A stretch of 64,000 nt of DNA from Corynebacterium nuruki S6-4 (GTDB lineage: Bacteria; Actinomycetota; Actinomycetes; Mycobacteriales; Mycobacteriaceae): positions 2,728,001 to 2,792,000 of the forward strand of contig NZ_CP042429.1 of NCBI RefSeq assembly GCF_007970465.1, written 5' to 3'. Positions 8,860 through 16,795 of this stretch are shown here, piece after piece. Numbering within the stretch: position 1 is the stretch's first letter; each line of letters starts with the position of its first letter. Both the position numbers and the translations under genes were made by a program. The notes below the pieces were generated by a model that made no database searches, had not been told where the DNA came from, and saw only the letters and a list, made by a program, of their open reading frames with translations.

Positions 8860-10047
8860 GTGAACCGATCCAGTGGGCAGAACACCCGGACCCGGCAGGG
8901 CAGGCAGGGCCGCCGGGGCACCCTCGCATCCATCGCCGCGGAACTCGGCGTGTCCCGCACCACGGTCTCCAACGCCTACAACCGGCCGGAACAGCTCTCC
9001 GCCGAACTGCGGGAGCGGATCCTCGCCACCGCGGAGCAGATGGGCTACTCCGGGCCGGACCCCACCGCCCGCTCGCTGCGCACCCGCCACTCCGGGGCGA
9101 TCGGCGTGCTGCTCACCGACGACATGACCTACGCCTTCGAGGACCAGGCCTCCCTCGAATTCATGTCGGGTGTCTCCGAGGCGTGCGTCGGCATGGACAC
9201 CTCCATGCTGCTCATCCCCGCCGGTGCGGAGACCGCCGAGGAGGACCGGCCGGCCACCCTGGTCAACCAGGCCGTGGTCGACGGTTTCATCGTGTACTCC
9301 GTCGCCGCCGACGATCCCTTCCTCGCCGCCGTCACCGCCCGCAACATCCCCACCGTCATCTGTGACCAGCCGGCCGACGACCACGGGGTGAACTTCGTCG
9401 GTATCGACGACTCGACCGCGATCCGTCCCGCCGCACAGGCGCTGGTGGATGCCGGGCACACCCGGATCGGCATCCTGTGCATCCGGCTGGACCGGCACCC
9501 CAATAACGGCCCGGTCACCGCGGAACGGCTCGCCGGCGCGCAGATGCACGTGCAGGCCGGCCGTGTCCGCGGCGCCCTCGACGTTCTCGCGGAGGCGGGG
9601 ATCGACCGTGCCACGGTGCCCGTCATCGAACGGCACCTCAACAATCCCGAGACCGCGCGGGACGCCGCCACGGAGCTGCTCGAGACGCACCCGGACCTCA
9701 CCGCGGTCATCTGCACCACGGACTCCATGGCGCTGGGTGTGCTGGACTACTGCGGGTCGATGGGGATCGACGTCCCCGGTGATCTGTCGGTCACCGGTTT
9801 CGACGGTATCCCGCGGGCGCTGGACCGCGGCCTGTCGACGGTCATCCAGCCGAACCGGGAGAAGGGGTTCACCACCGGTAACGTCCTCGCCGCGCTGATC
9901 CGCCGGCGTGAGGACCAGTTCCGGTCACCGCGGGCGAAGGCCGCCGCCGGATCGGGTGACGTGAGCTGGGCCGAGCCGGAGAAGCGCATCGCCCTGCCGA
10001 CCGAGTGGCACGCCGGCCGGACGGTCAGCGCGCCTCGCGGGCGGTGA
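8860..10047 (+). CDS. ipsA: LacI-family transcriptional regulator, probable IpsA
   Basis: A 395-residue DNA-binding regulator. The helix-turn-helix is at about residues 22-45 (LASIAAELGVSRTTVSNAYNR), followed by the hinge and a periplasmic-binding-like ligand domain that ends in VTGFDGIPRALDRGLSTV. The gene lies between the zinc transporter and otsB, the position of ipsA in C. glutamicum, where IpsA senses myo-inositol and activates inositol phosphate synthase for cell-wall lipid synthesis. Orthology is inferred from position and family. The 3' end overlaps otsB tail to tail by 23 bases. An acidic-poor tail after the ligand domain is longer than in many LacI proteins. Confidence 0.75.
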   Translation: MNRSSGQNTRTRQGRQGRRGTLASIAAELGVSRTTVSNAYNRPEQLSAELRERILATAEQMGYSGPDPTARSLRTRHSGAIGVLLTDDMTYAFEDQASLEFMSGVSEACVGMDTSMLLIPAGAETAEEDRPATLVNQAVVDGFIVYSVAADDPFLAAVTARNIPTVICDQPADDHGVNFVGIDDSTAIRPAAQALVDAGHTRIGILCIRLDRHPNNGPVTAERLAGAQMHVQAGRVRGALDVLAEAGIDRATVPVIERHLNNPETARDAATELLETHPDLTAVICTTDSMALGVLDYCGSMGIDVPGDLSVTGFDGIPRALDRGLSTVIQPNREKGFTTGNVLAALIRRREDQFRSPRAKAAAGSGDVSWAEPEKRIALPTEWHAGRTVSAPRGR

Positions 10048-10837
10048 CGAGACGGCGCAGGACCTCCTGCACCTCCTGCGGGTCCGCGACCCGGCGGGTG
10101 CCTGCGGTCTCCCCCTCGCCGACCTTCACACCCAGGTCCTGACCGCGCATCACCTGCAGGGCGGTCTCGTCGGTGACGTCGTCGCCCATGAACAGCACCG
10201 TCGCCGGCGCCGTGGCCGCGGTGTACCACTGCAGGTACCGGCCCTTGGACATGTCGGTGACCGCGACCTCCAGGATCTCCTTGCCGTCGGTGAAGGTCAC
10301 CCCGTCGAGCTGTGCGCATTCCTCGCGCAGTTCCTCGGTGGCGGCCAGCGCCACACTCCGGTCCTGGGCGGTCCGGCGGTGCAGTCCGCGGGAGAACGGC
10401 TTGTACTCCACCCACAGTCCCTCGTCGCGGGCGGCCTGTTCCTCGGCGAGCACCGTCACCCGGTCCAGCAGGGCGACCTGGTCGGGGGTGAGGACGTCGG
10501 TCCGGCCGTCGGCGTCGGCGTCCTGTTCGGCGGGTTCGGCGCCGTGCGAGCCGACCAGCCGGATGTCGTCGGGGCCGGGGGTGGCGGTCGGTTCGGTCTC
10601 CGTGACGACGCGCAGCTGGGAGAGGTCCCGGCCGGACAGCAGCATCACGGTCACCCCGTCACAGGCGGCGAGCCGGGCGACGAGGTCACGGGTGCCCGGG
10701 ACCATGCGGACGCTCAGCGGGTCGGTGGAGAAGTCGGCGAGGGTGCCGTCGACGTCGAGTGCGGCGAGCAGGGTGGGGGAGGAGGCGAGGCGGTCGATGT
10801 CGGCGTCGGTGACTTCGGAGAGCGGGGGAAGACTCAT
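10025..10837 (-). CDS. otsB: Trehalose-6-phosphate phosphatase
   Basis: Removes phosphate from trehalose 6-phosphate, the second step of the OtsAB route. The protein has 270 residues with HAD motif I as DVDGTL, motif II in MLLSGRD, the Lys of motif III in DMSKGR and motif IV as GDDVTDE, all expected for the family. The ATG at 10837 has TACGCT seven bases upstream (10845-10850, minus strand), so it can be transcribed from its own leaderless promoter in addition to read-through from otsA. In corynebacteria the product feeds trehalose mycolate synthesis and osmoprotection. Confidence 0.95.
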   Translation of the reverse strand: MSLPPLSEVTDADIDRLASSPTLLAALDVDGTLADFSTDPLSVRMVPGTRDLVARLAACDGVTVMLLSGRDLSQLRVVTETEPTATPGPDDIRLVGSHGAEPAEQDADADGRTDVLTPDQVALLDRVTVLAEEQAARDEGLWVEYKPFSRGLHRRTAQDRSVALAATEELREECAQLDGVTFTDGKEILEVAVTDMSKGRYLQWYTAATAPATVLFMGDDVTDETALQVMRGQDLGVKVGEGETAGTRRVADPQEVQEVLRRLVTAREAR

Positions 10838-10866
10838 GGACCCCAGCGTAGCGGGCCGGCGCGCCC

Positions 10867-11388
10867 CTAGTGCGTACCCAGGAAGGAGACCGAGCGTGCG
10901 GTCTGCCAGTCCTGCGTGTCACCGTCGGTGCGGGTGAGGGTCAGTTTCCGGTAGTTGCCGCTGGAGCCGCTGTCCCAGTGCAGGTCCGTGTCCGCCAGCA
11001 CCGCGGTCAGCCGGTCGGCGATGGTCCGGTCGCCGGGCATGCAGGCCGGCCCGTTGCTGTCGTCGCCGGCGTCCCGGTCCCGGATGTCGCCGATGTGCAG
11101 GGTGTTGTCCTTCTTCCACTCCACGTCACCGGTCAGGGACAGGCAGCCCACGCCCCCGGAGAGTTCCCCGGTGCCGAAGGACAGCCAGGTGCGGGCCTGG
11201 TCGGCGTCCGACAGGCCGGTGGTCACCGGGGCGCCCGAGTCGGCGCCCACGGCGTCCTCGATGTCGGTGACCTGCCAGCGGGCGTCCGCGACGTCACCGG
11301 GGACGTCACCGGACCCGCAGGCGGACAGCAGGACGCCGACGGTGAGCGCGGCACCGGCGGCGGCACCGGCCACGGCCGGGCGCCTCAT
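10867..11388 (-). CDS. Lipoprotein between otsA and otsB
   Basis: A 173-residue exported lipoprotein. The signal peptide ends in lipobox LSAC, followed by a domain with a GELSGGVGCLSLTGD segment and a second Cys in GPACMPG. This resembles the META/heat-shock type small domain, but I am not certain. The ATG overlaps the otsA stop by four bases (11385-11388), so the two are translationally coupled. A conserved place in the trehalose operon suggests an envelope or stress role linked to trehalose, which is unproven. Confidence 0.8.
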   Translation of the reverse strand: MRRPAVAGAAAGAALTVGVLLSACGSGDVPGDVADARWQVTDIEDAVGADSGAPVTTGLSDADQARTWLSFGTGELSGGVGCLSLTGDVEWKKDNTLHIGDIRDRDAGDDSNGPACMPGDRTIADRLTAVLADTDLHWDSGSSGNYRKLTLTRTDGDTQDWQTARSVSFLGTH

Positions 11389-12968
11389 GCCTGCCCCAGG
11401 ACGTCGAGGAAACGGTGCGCCCAGCCGTGGACGTCGTGGGTGCGGACCTCGTCCCACATCGACACCATGCGGCGGCGCCGGTCGGACTCCGGCGATTCGA
11501 TGGCCTGCATGATCGCCGCCGCCGTGGACTCCACGTCGTAGGGGTTGCACAGGTAGGCCTCCGGCAGCTGGGTCGCCGCACCGGTGAACTCACTGAGCAC
11601 CAGCGCCCCTGAGCCGTCCGAATGGCTCGCCACGTACTCCTTGGCGACGAGATTCATCCCGTCCTTCAGGGCGGTGACGAGCATGACGTCAGCCGCCGAA
11701 TACAGCGAGACGACCTCGTTGAACGGCAGGCCGGCGTGGGTGTAGTGCACGACCGTGTGTCCCAGGCTGCCGTGGCGTCCGTTGATCCGGGAGACCGCCA
11801 GCTCCACGTCGTTCCGGGTCTTCTGGTACGACTCGAGCCGCTCCCGGGACGGGGTGGCGACCTGGACGAGGCACACGTCGTCCGGGTCGAGCTGACCCCG
11901 GTCGAGCAGCTGCTCCAGTGCCCGCAGCCGCTGCAGGATGCCCTTGGTGTAGTCGAGCCGGTCCACCCCGGCCAGCAGGATCCCGGGGGACCCCACCCGT
12001 CGGCGCAGGGCCGTCGCCGCGGCGATGGTCTCCGGGCGGTCGGCGGTGGCCTTCACCCCGGCCGAGTCGATGGAGATGGGGAACACCCCTACCTTGACCT
12101 CGCGGATCCGCCCGTCGGCGTCCTCGGCACGGACGGTGCCCGCCACGGCGTCCCGCCGCGGCAGCCGGGCGCCGCGGATGTAGGCGACGCCCTCCTCGTC
12201 GGTCCCCTCGGCACCGTCAGCGGTCCCGTCGGTCCCGCAGGCGTCCCCCGCACCCACCTTGCTGAAGGTGACGTCGGCGCCGAGGGCACGCAGCGTGTAC
12301 AGGAAATTCCACGCCGAATCGGGCGTGTGCAGGCCGATGAGGTCCGCGCCGAGCGTGCCCTGCAGGACCTCCCACCGCCACGGCAGCTGCCGGAACAGCT
12401 CCGGGGCCGGGAACGGGATATGCAGGAAGAACCCGATCTTCAGGTCGGGACGCAGTTCCCGCAGGATCCCCGGCACCAGGTGCAGCTGGTAGTCCTGCAC
12501 CCAGACCGTCGCCCCCGGTGCGGCGGCCTCCGCGGCGGCGAGCGCGAAGCGCCGGTTCACCGCGCGGTAGGCGCGCCACCACGACCGGTGGAACTCGGGG
12601 TGCACGATCACGTCGTGGTACAGCGGCCACAGCGTGTCGTTGGAGAAACCCTCGTAGTAGGTCCGGAACTCGTCGGTGCTGAGATTCACCGGGACGAGGG
12701 TGACGCCCCCCTCCATCTCCGGCATATCGGCGACCGCGACCTCCTCATCGGGGGAATCGGCGGTCGTCCCCGGCCATCCCACCCAACTGCCGTGGGACGC
12801 CTCGAGGACCGGACGCAGCGCGGTCACCAGACCGCCCGGACTCGTGGTCCAGGAGGTCGACCCGTCGCGGCCGACGGTCCGGTCGACCGGCAGCCGGTTG
12901 GCCACGACCACCATGTCGGCGCCGGCGGAGATGCCCGCCGTACCGCTCCGGGCACTCTCGTCGACCAT
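11385..12968 (-). CDS. otsA: Trehalose-6-phosphate synthase
   Basis: Transfers glucose from a nucleotide sugar to glucose 6-phosphate to give trehalose 6-phosphate. The protein has 527 residues, family GT20. The N-terminal motif VVVANRLPVDR, the tetrapeptide-rich VWVQDYQLHLVPGILR and the C-terminal LNLVAKE-type loop (GMNLVAKEYVA) hold the substrate-binding residues. An inserted Gly/Asp/Glu-rich loop (DACGTDGTADGAEGTDEEG, about residue 240) is longer than usual. The ATG at 12968 follows GGGAG at good spacing; the frame is open further upstream but codes for nothing sensible there. Confidence 0.95.
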   Translation of the reverse strand: MVDESARSGTAGISAGADMVVVANRLPVDRTVGRDGSTSWTTSPGGLVTALRPVLEASHGSWVGWPGTTADSPDEEVAVADMPEMEGGVTLVPVNLSTDEFRTYYEGFSNDTLWPLYHDVIVHPEFHRSWWRAYRAVNRRFALAAAEAAAPGATVWVQDYQLHLVPGILRELRPDLKIGFFLHIPFPAPELFRQLPWRWEVLQGTLGADLIGLHTPDSAWNFLYTLRALGADVTFSKVGAGDACGTDGTADGAEGTDEEGVAYIRGARLPRRDAVAGTVRAEDADGRIREVKVGVFPISIDSAGVKATADRPETIAAATALRRRVGSPGILLAGVDRLDYTKGILQRLRALEQLLDRGQLDPDDVCLVQVATPSRERLESYQKTRNDVELAVSRINGRHGSLGHTVVHYTHAGLPFNEVVSLYSAADVMLVTALKDGMNLVAKEYVASHSDGSGALVLSEFTGAATQLPEAYLCNPYDVESTAAAIMQAIESPESDRRRRMVSMWDEVRTHDVHGWAHRFLDVLGQA

Positions 12969-12988
12969 GCTCAGCGCTCCCAGGTGTC

Positions 12989-13315
12989 CTATTTGGCGGA
13001 CTTCTTCGCCGTGGACTTCGTCGTCTTCTTGGCGGTCGACTTCTTCGTCGTCTTCTTGGCGGTCGACTTGGTCGTCTTCTTCGTGCTCTTCTTGGTCGCC
13101 TTCTTCGCGGGCTCCGGCTCGGCGTACTCCGCCGCGACCTTGCGGTGGATGAGACCCTCGGGCTCCACGCCGAGCATCGACATCAGGGTGGTGGCGTCCA
13201 GGAAATCCCTGGCGTAGGTGGCCACGATGCGCTGTGCGGCGACCGCGGTCCCCTCCTCCACAGCGTGCAGCGACTCTGCACTTGTGGTCTGGCTGTCCGT
13301 GACCTTCGGCGGCAC
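12989..13315 (-). CDS. Small protein with lysine-rich histone-like tail
   Basis: A 108-residue protein. Residues 1-70 form a compact acidic-neutral region (EEGTAVAAQRIVATYARDFLDATTLMSMLGVEP). From about residue 72 to the end the chain is a run of AKK, TKK and STA units such as KKTTKSTAKK, as in histone H1 or the HupB tail. The GTG start follows GGGAG. It lies 20 bases upstream of otsA on the same strand and probably opens the operon. The tail suggests nucleic acid or polyanion binding; the function is unknown. Codon-level repetition makes length variation between strains likely. Confidence 0.75.
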   Translation of the reverse strand: MPPKVTDSQTTSAESLHAVEEGTAVAAQRIVATYARDFLDATTLMSMLGVEPEGLIHRKVAAEYAEPEPAKKATKKSTKKTTKSTAKKTTKKSTAKKTTKSTAKKSAK

Positions 13316-13360
13316 TGAAACTCCCTCGCGTGTCAGACGTGCTCTTGCAGAACGTCCATG

Positions 13361-14956
13361 TTACCGCGATGCGTCCCGGTCTGCACCGCCCGGGTTGCGG
13401 CCCCGGGTGTACTGGTCCCGGGAGGGCAGCCAGGGCGAGGTCCCGCGCCGCCGCAGCCGGCGGATCTGCCAGTGGACCGGGGCGCGGCGTCCCGATTCCT
13501 CGCCGCGGCGGCCCCGCGACCGGCGGACCCGCGGACGCCGCAGTCCCTCGTAGCGGTGCAGGATCCGCGGTCGACGGAGCCGGCGGGCGATCCACTCGCC
13601 GAAGACCACCCCGGCCGCCAGTGCCGTCGCCGTCGCCAGGGCGATACCCAGGTTCGAGATCCCGACGACGAGCTGGTCGGTGAGCAGCGAGTACATGCCA
13701 CGGTAGAGAGCGAGGCCGGGCAGCAGCGGGGTGATCACCGCGATGGCCGTGATCTGCGGGGGAATGAGGTACCGGCGGGACAGCAGGCCGCCCGCGAGAC
13801 CGCCGAGCACGGCCGTCACCGCGCCGGCTGTCACGGAACCGAACCCGAACCCGGGCAGGAGCAGCTGGTAGACGCCGTAGGCGACCAGTGTCGTGCCGGT
13901 GGAGACCACGAGGGCCCGGCGTTCACAGAACTCGGAGATGCAGAAGAACAGTGTCGCCCCGATGCCGCCGAGCAGGCGGAGGGCGGCGCTGTCGACGTTG
14001 CCCACCGTGGAGGACGTGTCGATCGGGGGGAGTGTCATCCCCAGCCGGCTCATCAGCTGGATCCCCATCGCGATACCGGCGATGATGCCGCCGGTCATGA
14101 GGACCGTCTCGAAGAACCGGGCCGACCCGGTGACCGGGGCGCCCGTCACCCCGTCCTGGAGGGCCTGGACCAGGGTCAGTCCCGCGAGCATGGCCACGAT
14201 GCAGGAACCGATGACGAGCGACGGGGAGACGTCGATGTGCAGGTACTGCGTGAAGCTGTACGTGACCGCCGCCGGGATCGTCGAGATCATCCCGCCGACG
14301 AGGTTCTGGAAGAACAGCGGCAGCGACTTCGACCCCAGCCACGCGCACATCGTCATGATGATGACGGAGGTGACGGTCGCGATGAGGGCGACGATGCCGT
14401 CACCGCCGAGCATGAGCGCCACCGACCCCGCGAACCCGCCCCAGCTCAGCAGAGCCCACCGCATCCGGTAGGGCGGCGGGGTGATCTCGATGTCCCGGAG
14501 GATCCTCCGGGCGAGGTCCAGCGGGGTGGCGCCGTTGACGATCGACCGGATCAGCCGGTCGACCTCGGTCAACCGGGAGAAGTTCGTGTTCAGTGAACTG
14601 ACCACGCGGAACGTCGACCCCGGCGGGATGCCGCTCTCGGTGGCGGGGGTGTAGATCGTCACGGTGTTCAGGGTGATGTCGACATGGCAGCCGGACAGTC
14701 CGTAGGCGGAGGTCACCGCGAGCAGCTGTGCCTTGGTGTCCGTGTTGGAGGTGCCGGAGGCGAGCAGCAGGTCACCGATCCGGGCGGCCAGGTCGGTGAC
14801 CCGGTGGACCTCCCGGGGGTCGGTGAGGTCGACCGGGGCCAGCGGTGACGGCGGTGGGGCGGTGCGGATCGTGTCGATCGTCGCCCGGTTCCCGCTGAAC
14901 AGGAGGTCGGAGAGACGGTGCCGTAGCCGCAGCCAGGCTGGTTCGGTCGTCGTCAT
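13361..14956 (-). CDS. thrE: Threonine/serine exporter
   Basis: Exports L-threonine and L-serine across the inner membrane using the proton gradient, as for C. glutamicum ThrE. The protein has 531 residues: a hydrophilic N-terminal domain (about 1-175, with SYGLSGCHVDITLNTV-like ThrE core) precedes about ten membrane helices. The ATG at 14956 has GGAGG eight bases upstream. An oddity is the last 75 residues, which are extremely Arg-rich (RRPRVRRSRGRRGEE and so on) and extend past the usual family length. The gene is divergent from tRNA-Thr. Confidence 0.93.
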   Translation of the reverse strand: MTTTEPAWLRLRHRLSDLLFSGNRATIDTIRTAPPPSPLAPVDLTDPREVHRVTDLAARIGDLLLASGTSNTDTKAQLLAVTSAYGLSGCHVDITLNTVTIYTPATESGIPPGSTFRVVSSLNTNFSRLTEVDRLIRSIVNGATPLDLARRILRDIEITPPPYRMRWALLSWGGFAGSVALMLGGDGIVALIATVTSVIIMTMCAWLGSKSLPLFFQNLVGGMISTIPAAVTYSFTQYLHIDVSPSLVIGSCIVAMLAGLTLVQALQDGVTGAPVTGSARFFETVLMTGGIIAGIAMGIQLMSRLGMTLPPIDTSSTVGNVDSAALRLLGGIGATLFFCISEFCERRALVVSTGTTLVAYGVYQLLLPGFGFGSVTAGAVTAVLGGLAGGLLSRRYLIPPQITAIAVITPLLPGLALYRGMYSLLTDQLVVGISNLGIALATATALAAGVVFGEWIARRLRRPRILHRYEGLRRPRVRRSRGRRGEESGRRAPVHWQIRRLRRRGTSPWLPSRDQYTRGRNPGGADRDASR

Positions 14957-15123
14957 GGTCCCCGGCCTCCGTTCCCGAAGTGTCACTGGCGGTGTGCAGG
15001 GGCTACTCTACCGGCCGACGTACCGGTCCCCGGGGCCGGGGACGACGCAGTCCGGGTGGAATGTCCGGGGACGCTGCGGCTCCTGCTACAGTCGCTTCGG
15101 AACTCCACACCGGTGGAGGGCCC

Positions 15124-15196
15124 GCTGGAGTGGCGCAATCGGTAGCGCAACGGTCTTGTAAACCGTAGGTTGCGAGTTCAAGTCTCGTCTCCAGCT
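15124..15196 (+). tRNA. tRNA-Thr (anticodon UGU)
   Basis: A 73-base cloverleaf. The acceptor stem GCTGGAG pairs with CTCCAGC (15189-15195), with discriminator T. The anticodon stem-loop ACGGT-CTTGTAA-ACCGT gives UGU, reading ACA threonine codons. The T-stem is GCGAG/CTCGT around TTCAAGT. CCA is not encoded. A 67-base palindrome starts 20 bases downstream and may end the transcript. Confidence 0.95.
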
Positions 15197-15216
15197 CAAT
15201 GACCGGGGGAACGGCC

Positions 15217-15283
15217 GTCACGACGGATACACATTCCGGGCGGACCGTGCCACGGATGTGCCGGAATGTGTATCGGTTGTCAC
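15217..15283. repeat. 67-base palindromic element, copy 2
   Basis: The arms at 15216-15239 and 15261-15284 pair at 21 of 24 positions, with 14 uninterrupted pairs next to the centre (GATACACATTCCGG). It aligns base for base with the element at 1451-1517, the best match being the shared ACGACGGATACACATTCCGG. It lies between tRNA-Thr and the next lipoprotein gene and could terminate the tRNA transcript; no T-run follows. Confidence 0.85.
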
Positions 15284-15401
15284 GCGCCGGGCCGGTCCGT
15301 CAGCCGTCCGTGGCGCGCCCGCCCGCGGGCCGCCGGGTGCCGTGGGGAACCCTCCCCGAAGAATGACAGAAACCTGTGCGGCGACTGTTAGATTTTCGTT
15401 C

Positions 15402-16238
15402 ATGACCTTTCTGAGGATGAAGACGCGCGTAGGAACTGCTGCTCTCGCGGTGGCTCTGGCCGGCGGCCTGGCGGCCTGCGGCGATGATGACGACAACAGT
15501 GCCGATGCGGCGGCGTTCACCGAAGCATCGCAGACCGGCGGAGCCCGGGACGAGGCTGACCGGTACGGGTACCTCCACACCGGCAAGAACCGTGCCGTCT
15601 TCGGAAACGACAAGGAGCGGGGCGGATACGACCTCGACACCCGCTACTGCTGGGACAACCATGATGTGACCGACGAAGTCAGGCACGTGTTCAGCGACTC
15701 CAAGCAGGAGCGGCTGTTCACCCAGCTCCAGCAGACGAACGAGCAGTGCGCCGCCGCGCTCGACGCAGTGATCCTCCAGGGCTATGCGGAGTTGGGCGCG
15801 CTCGACACCAACGGTGACAAGTGGATTGACCAGGACGAGATGACGGCCGGTCTGGGGCAGGCGAAGTACTTCGTCCCCGCGCAACTCGACTACCACGACG
15901 AGCACATGTCGGGCGTGACGGACGCCATCCCGGTCACCCGCCCCTATGAACGGCACTACGTCGCCGATGCGACGGGGACACCGGCCCCGTCCCCACGCCG
16001 GACCGCCACGCCGGCCCCTGACCCGCAGCCGCAGCAGGCGGCGCCGGAACAGGACCAGTGGCCCTCGCCCCCCTTCACCGCACAGGGCGGGATGGAGTGG
16101 GCGAAGAAGGGACCGTTCGCCTCGACCTACACCTGCGGCCAGAACCAGGACCTCACGCCCGGGGTCAACATGTCGGAGTGCTTCACCGGCCCGGACGGCA
16201 GTGCCTACTACTACTTCCTGCGGCAGGCGGCCCGGTAG
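15402..16238 (+). CDS. Lipoprotein with EF-hand-like calcium loop
   Basis: A 278-residue exported lipoprotein of unknown function. The signal peptide ends in lipobox LAAC, followed by an Asp-rich stretch. At about residue 132 is DTNGDKWIDQDE, which fits the 12-residue EF-hand loop with acids or Asn at positions 1, 3, 5, 9 and 12 and Ile at 8. A Pro/Gln-rich linker follows, then a small C-terminal domain with two Cys (TYTCGQNQD and SECFTG). The ATG at 15402 has TAGATT (15389-15394) seven bases upstream and no Shine-Dalgarno, so the mRNA is probably leaderless. Ca binding would need testing. Confidence 0.8.
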   Translation: MTFLRMKTRVGTAALAVALAGGLAACGDDDDNSADAAAFTEASQTGGARDEADRYGYLHTGKNRAVFGNDKERGGYDLDTRYCWDNHDVTDEVRHVFSDSKQERLFTQLQQTNEQCAAALDAVILQGYAELGALDTNGDKWIDQDEMTAGLGQAKYFVPAQLDYHDEHMSGVTDAIPVTRPYERHYVADATGTPAPSPRRTATPAPDPQPQQAAPEQDQWPSPPFTAQGGMEWAKKGPFASTYTCGQNQDLTPGVNMSECFTGPDGSAYYYFLRQAAR

Positions 16239-16262
16239 CGTCCCCGGGCCACGGTCGGCGGC

Positions 16263-16268
16263 TAGAAT
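16263..16268 (+). promoter_or_regulatory. -10 box of leaderless GNAT gene
   Basis: TAGAAT lies seven bases before the GTG at 16276, with no Shine-Dalgarno between, which supports GTG as the true start. Confidence 0.55.
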
Positions 16269-16275
16269 CCGGTTC

Positions 16276-16785
16276 GTGGCAGCCACCGATACCATCACCG
16301 TCCGTGAGGCGGAGGACCGCGACCTCCCCGCCGTCACCGCCATCTACAACGAGGCGGTCGTCAACACCGTCGCGGTGTGGAACGACGACACCGTCGACGT
16401 CGACAACCGGCGCACCTGGCTGGCGGAGCACCGGCGCCCCGGCACGCTCGCCCTCGTCGCCGTCGACGCTGAGGACGCCGTCCTGGGCTACGCCACCTAC
16501 GGCAGCTTCCGCGCCTACGACGGCTTCCGGGACACCGTCGAGAACTCCATCTACGTCGACGGGACCCGCCGGGCCGGGGGAGTGGGCACCGCCCTGATGA
16601 CCGAACTCATCTCCCGTGCGCGGGACGAGGGCAAGCATGTCATGGTCGCGGCCGTCGAGTCCGGCAACGAGGCCTCGCTCCGGCTGCACCGGAAGGTCGG
16701 TTTCACGCAGGTCGGCCAGTTGCCGGAGGTCGGGACGAAGTTCGGACGCCGCCTCGGGATGACCCTGCTGGAGATCATTCTCTAG
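16276..16785 (+). CDS. GNAT N-acetyltransferase, phosphinothricin acetyltransferase type
   Basis: A 169-residue cytosolic acetyltransferase. The N-terminal motif IYNEAVVNTVAVW and the acetyl-CoA loop with RRAGGVGTALM place it in the Pat/MnaT branch, which acetylates phosphinothricin, methionine sulfone or similar amino acid analogues. The later NEASLRLHRKVGF and the C-terminal GRRLGMTLLE are also typical. The GTG start is set by the TAGAAT box. The stop TAG (16783-16785) doubles as the first half of the next gene's promoter box. The true substrate is not known. Confidence 0.88.
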   Translation: MAATDTITVREAEDRDLPAVTAIYNEAVVNTVAVWNDDTVDVDNRRTWLAEHRRPGTLALVAVDAEDAVLGYATYGSFRAYDGFRDTVENSIYVDGTRRAGGVGTALMTELISRARDEGKHVMVAAVESGNEASLRLHRKVGFTQVGQLPEVGTKFGRRLGMTLLEIIL

Positions 16786-16788
16786 CCT
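16783..16788 (+). promoter_or_regulatory. -10 box of SDR gene, overlapping the GNAT stop codon
   Basis: TAGCCT starts with the TAG stop of the acetyltransferase gene and is followed seven bases later by the ATG at 16796, matching the leaderless spacing seen elsewhere in the window. Confidence 0.5.
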
Positions 16789-16795
16789 GGGGGCC

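Noticed and set aside
8640..8972. Longer form of the zinc-binding lipoprotein
   Set aside because: An extension would place the signal peptide about 110 residues inside the chain and cross the promoter and the divergent regulator's start.
15124..15196. Regulation of thrE by the divergent tRNA-Thr
   Set aside because: The proximity is suggestive because both concern threonine, but no T-box or other shared element is visible.
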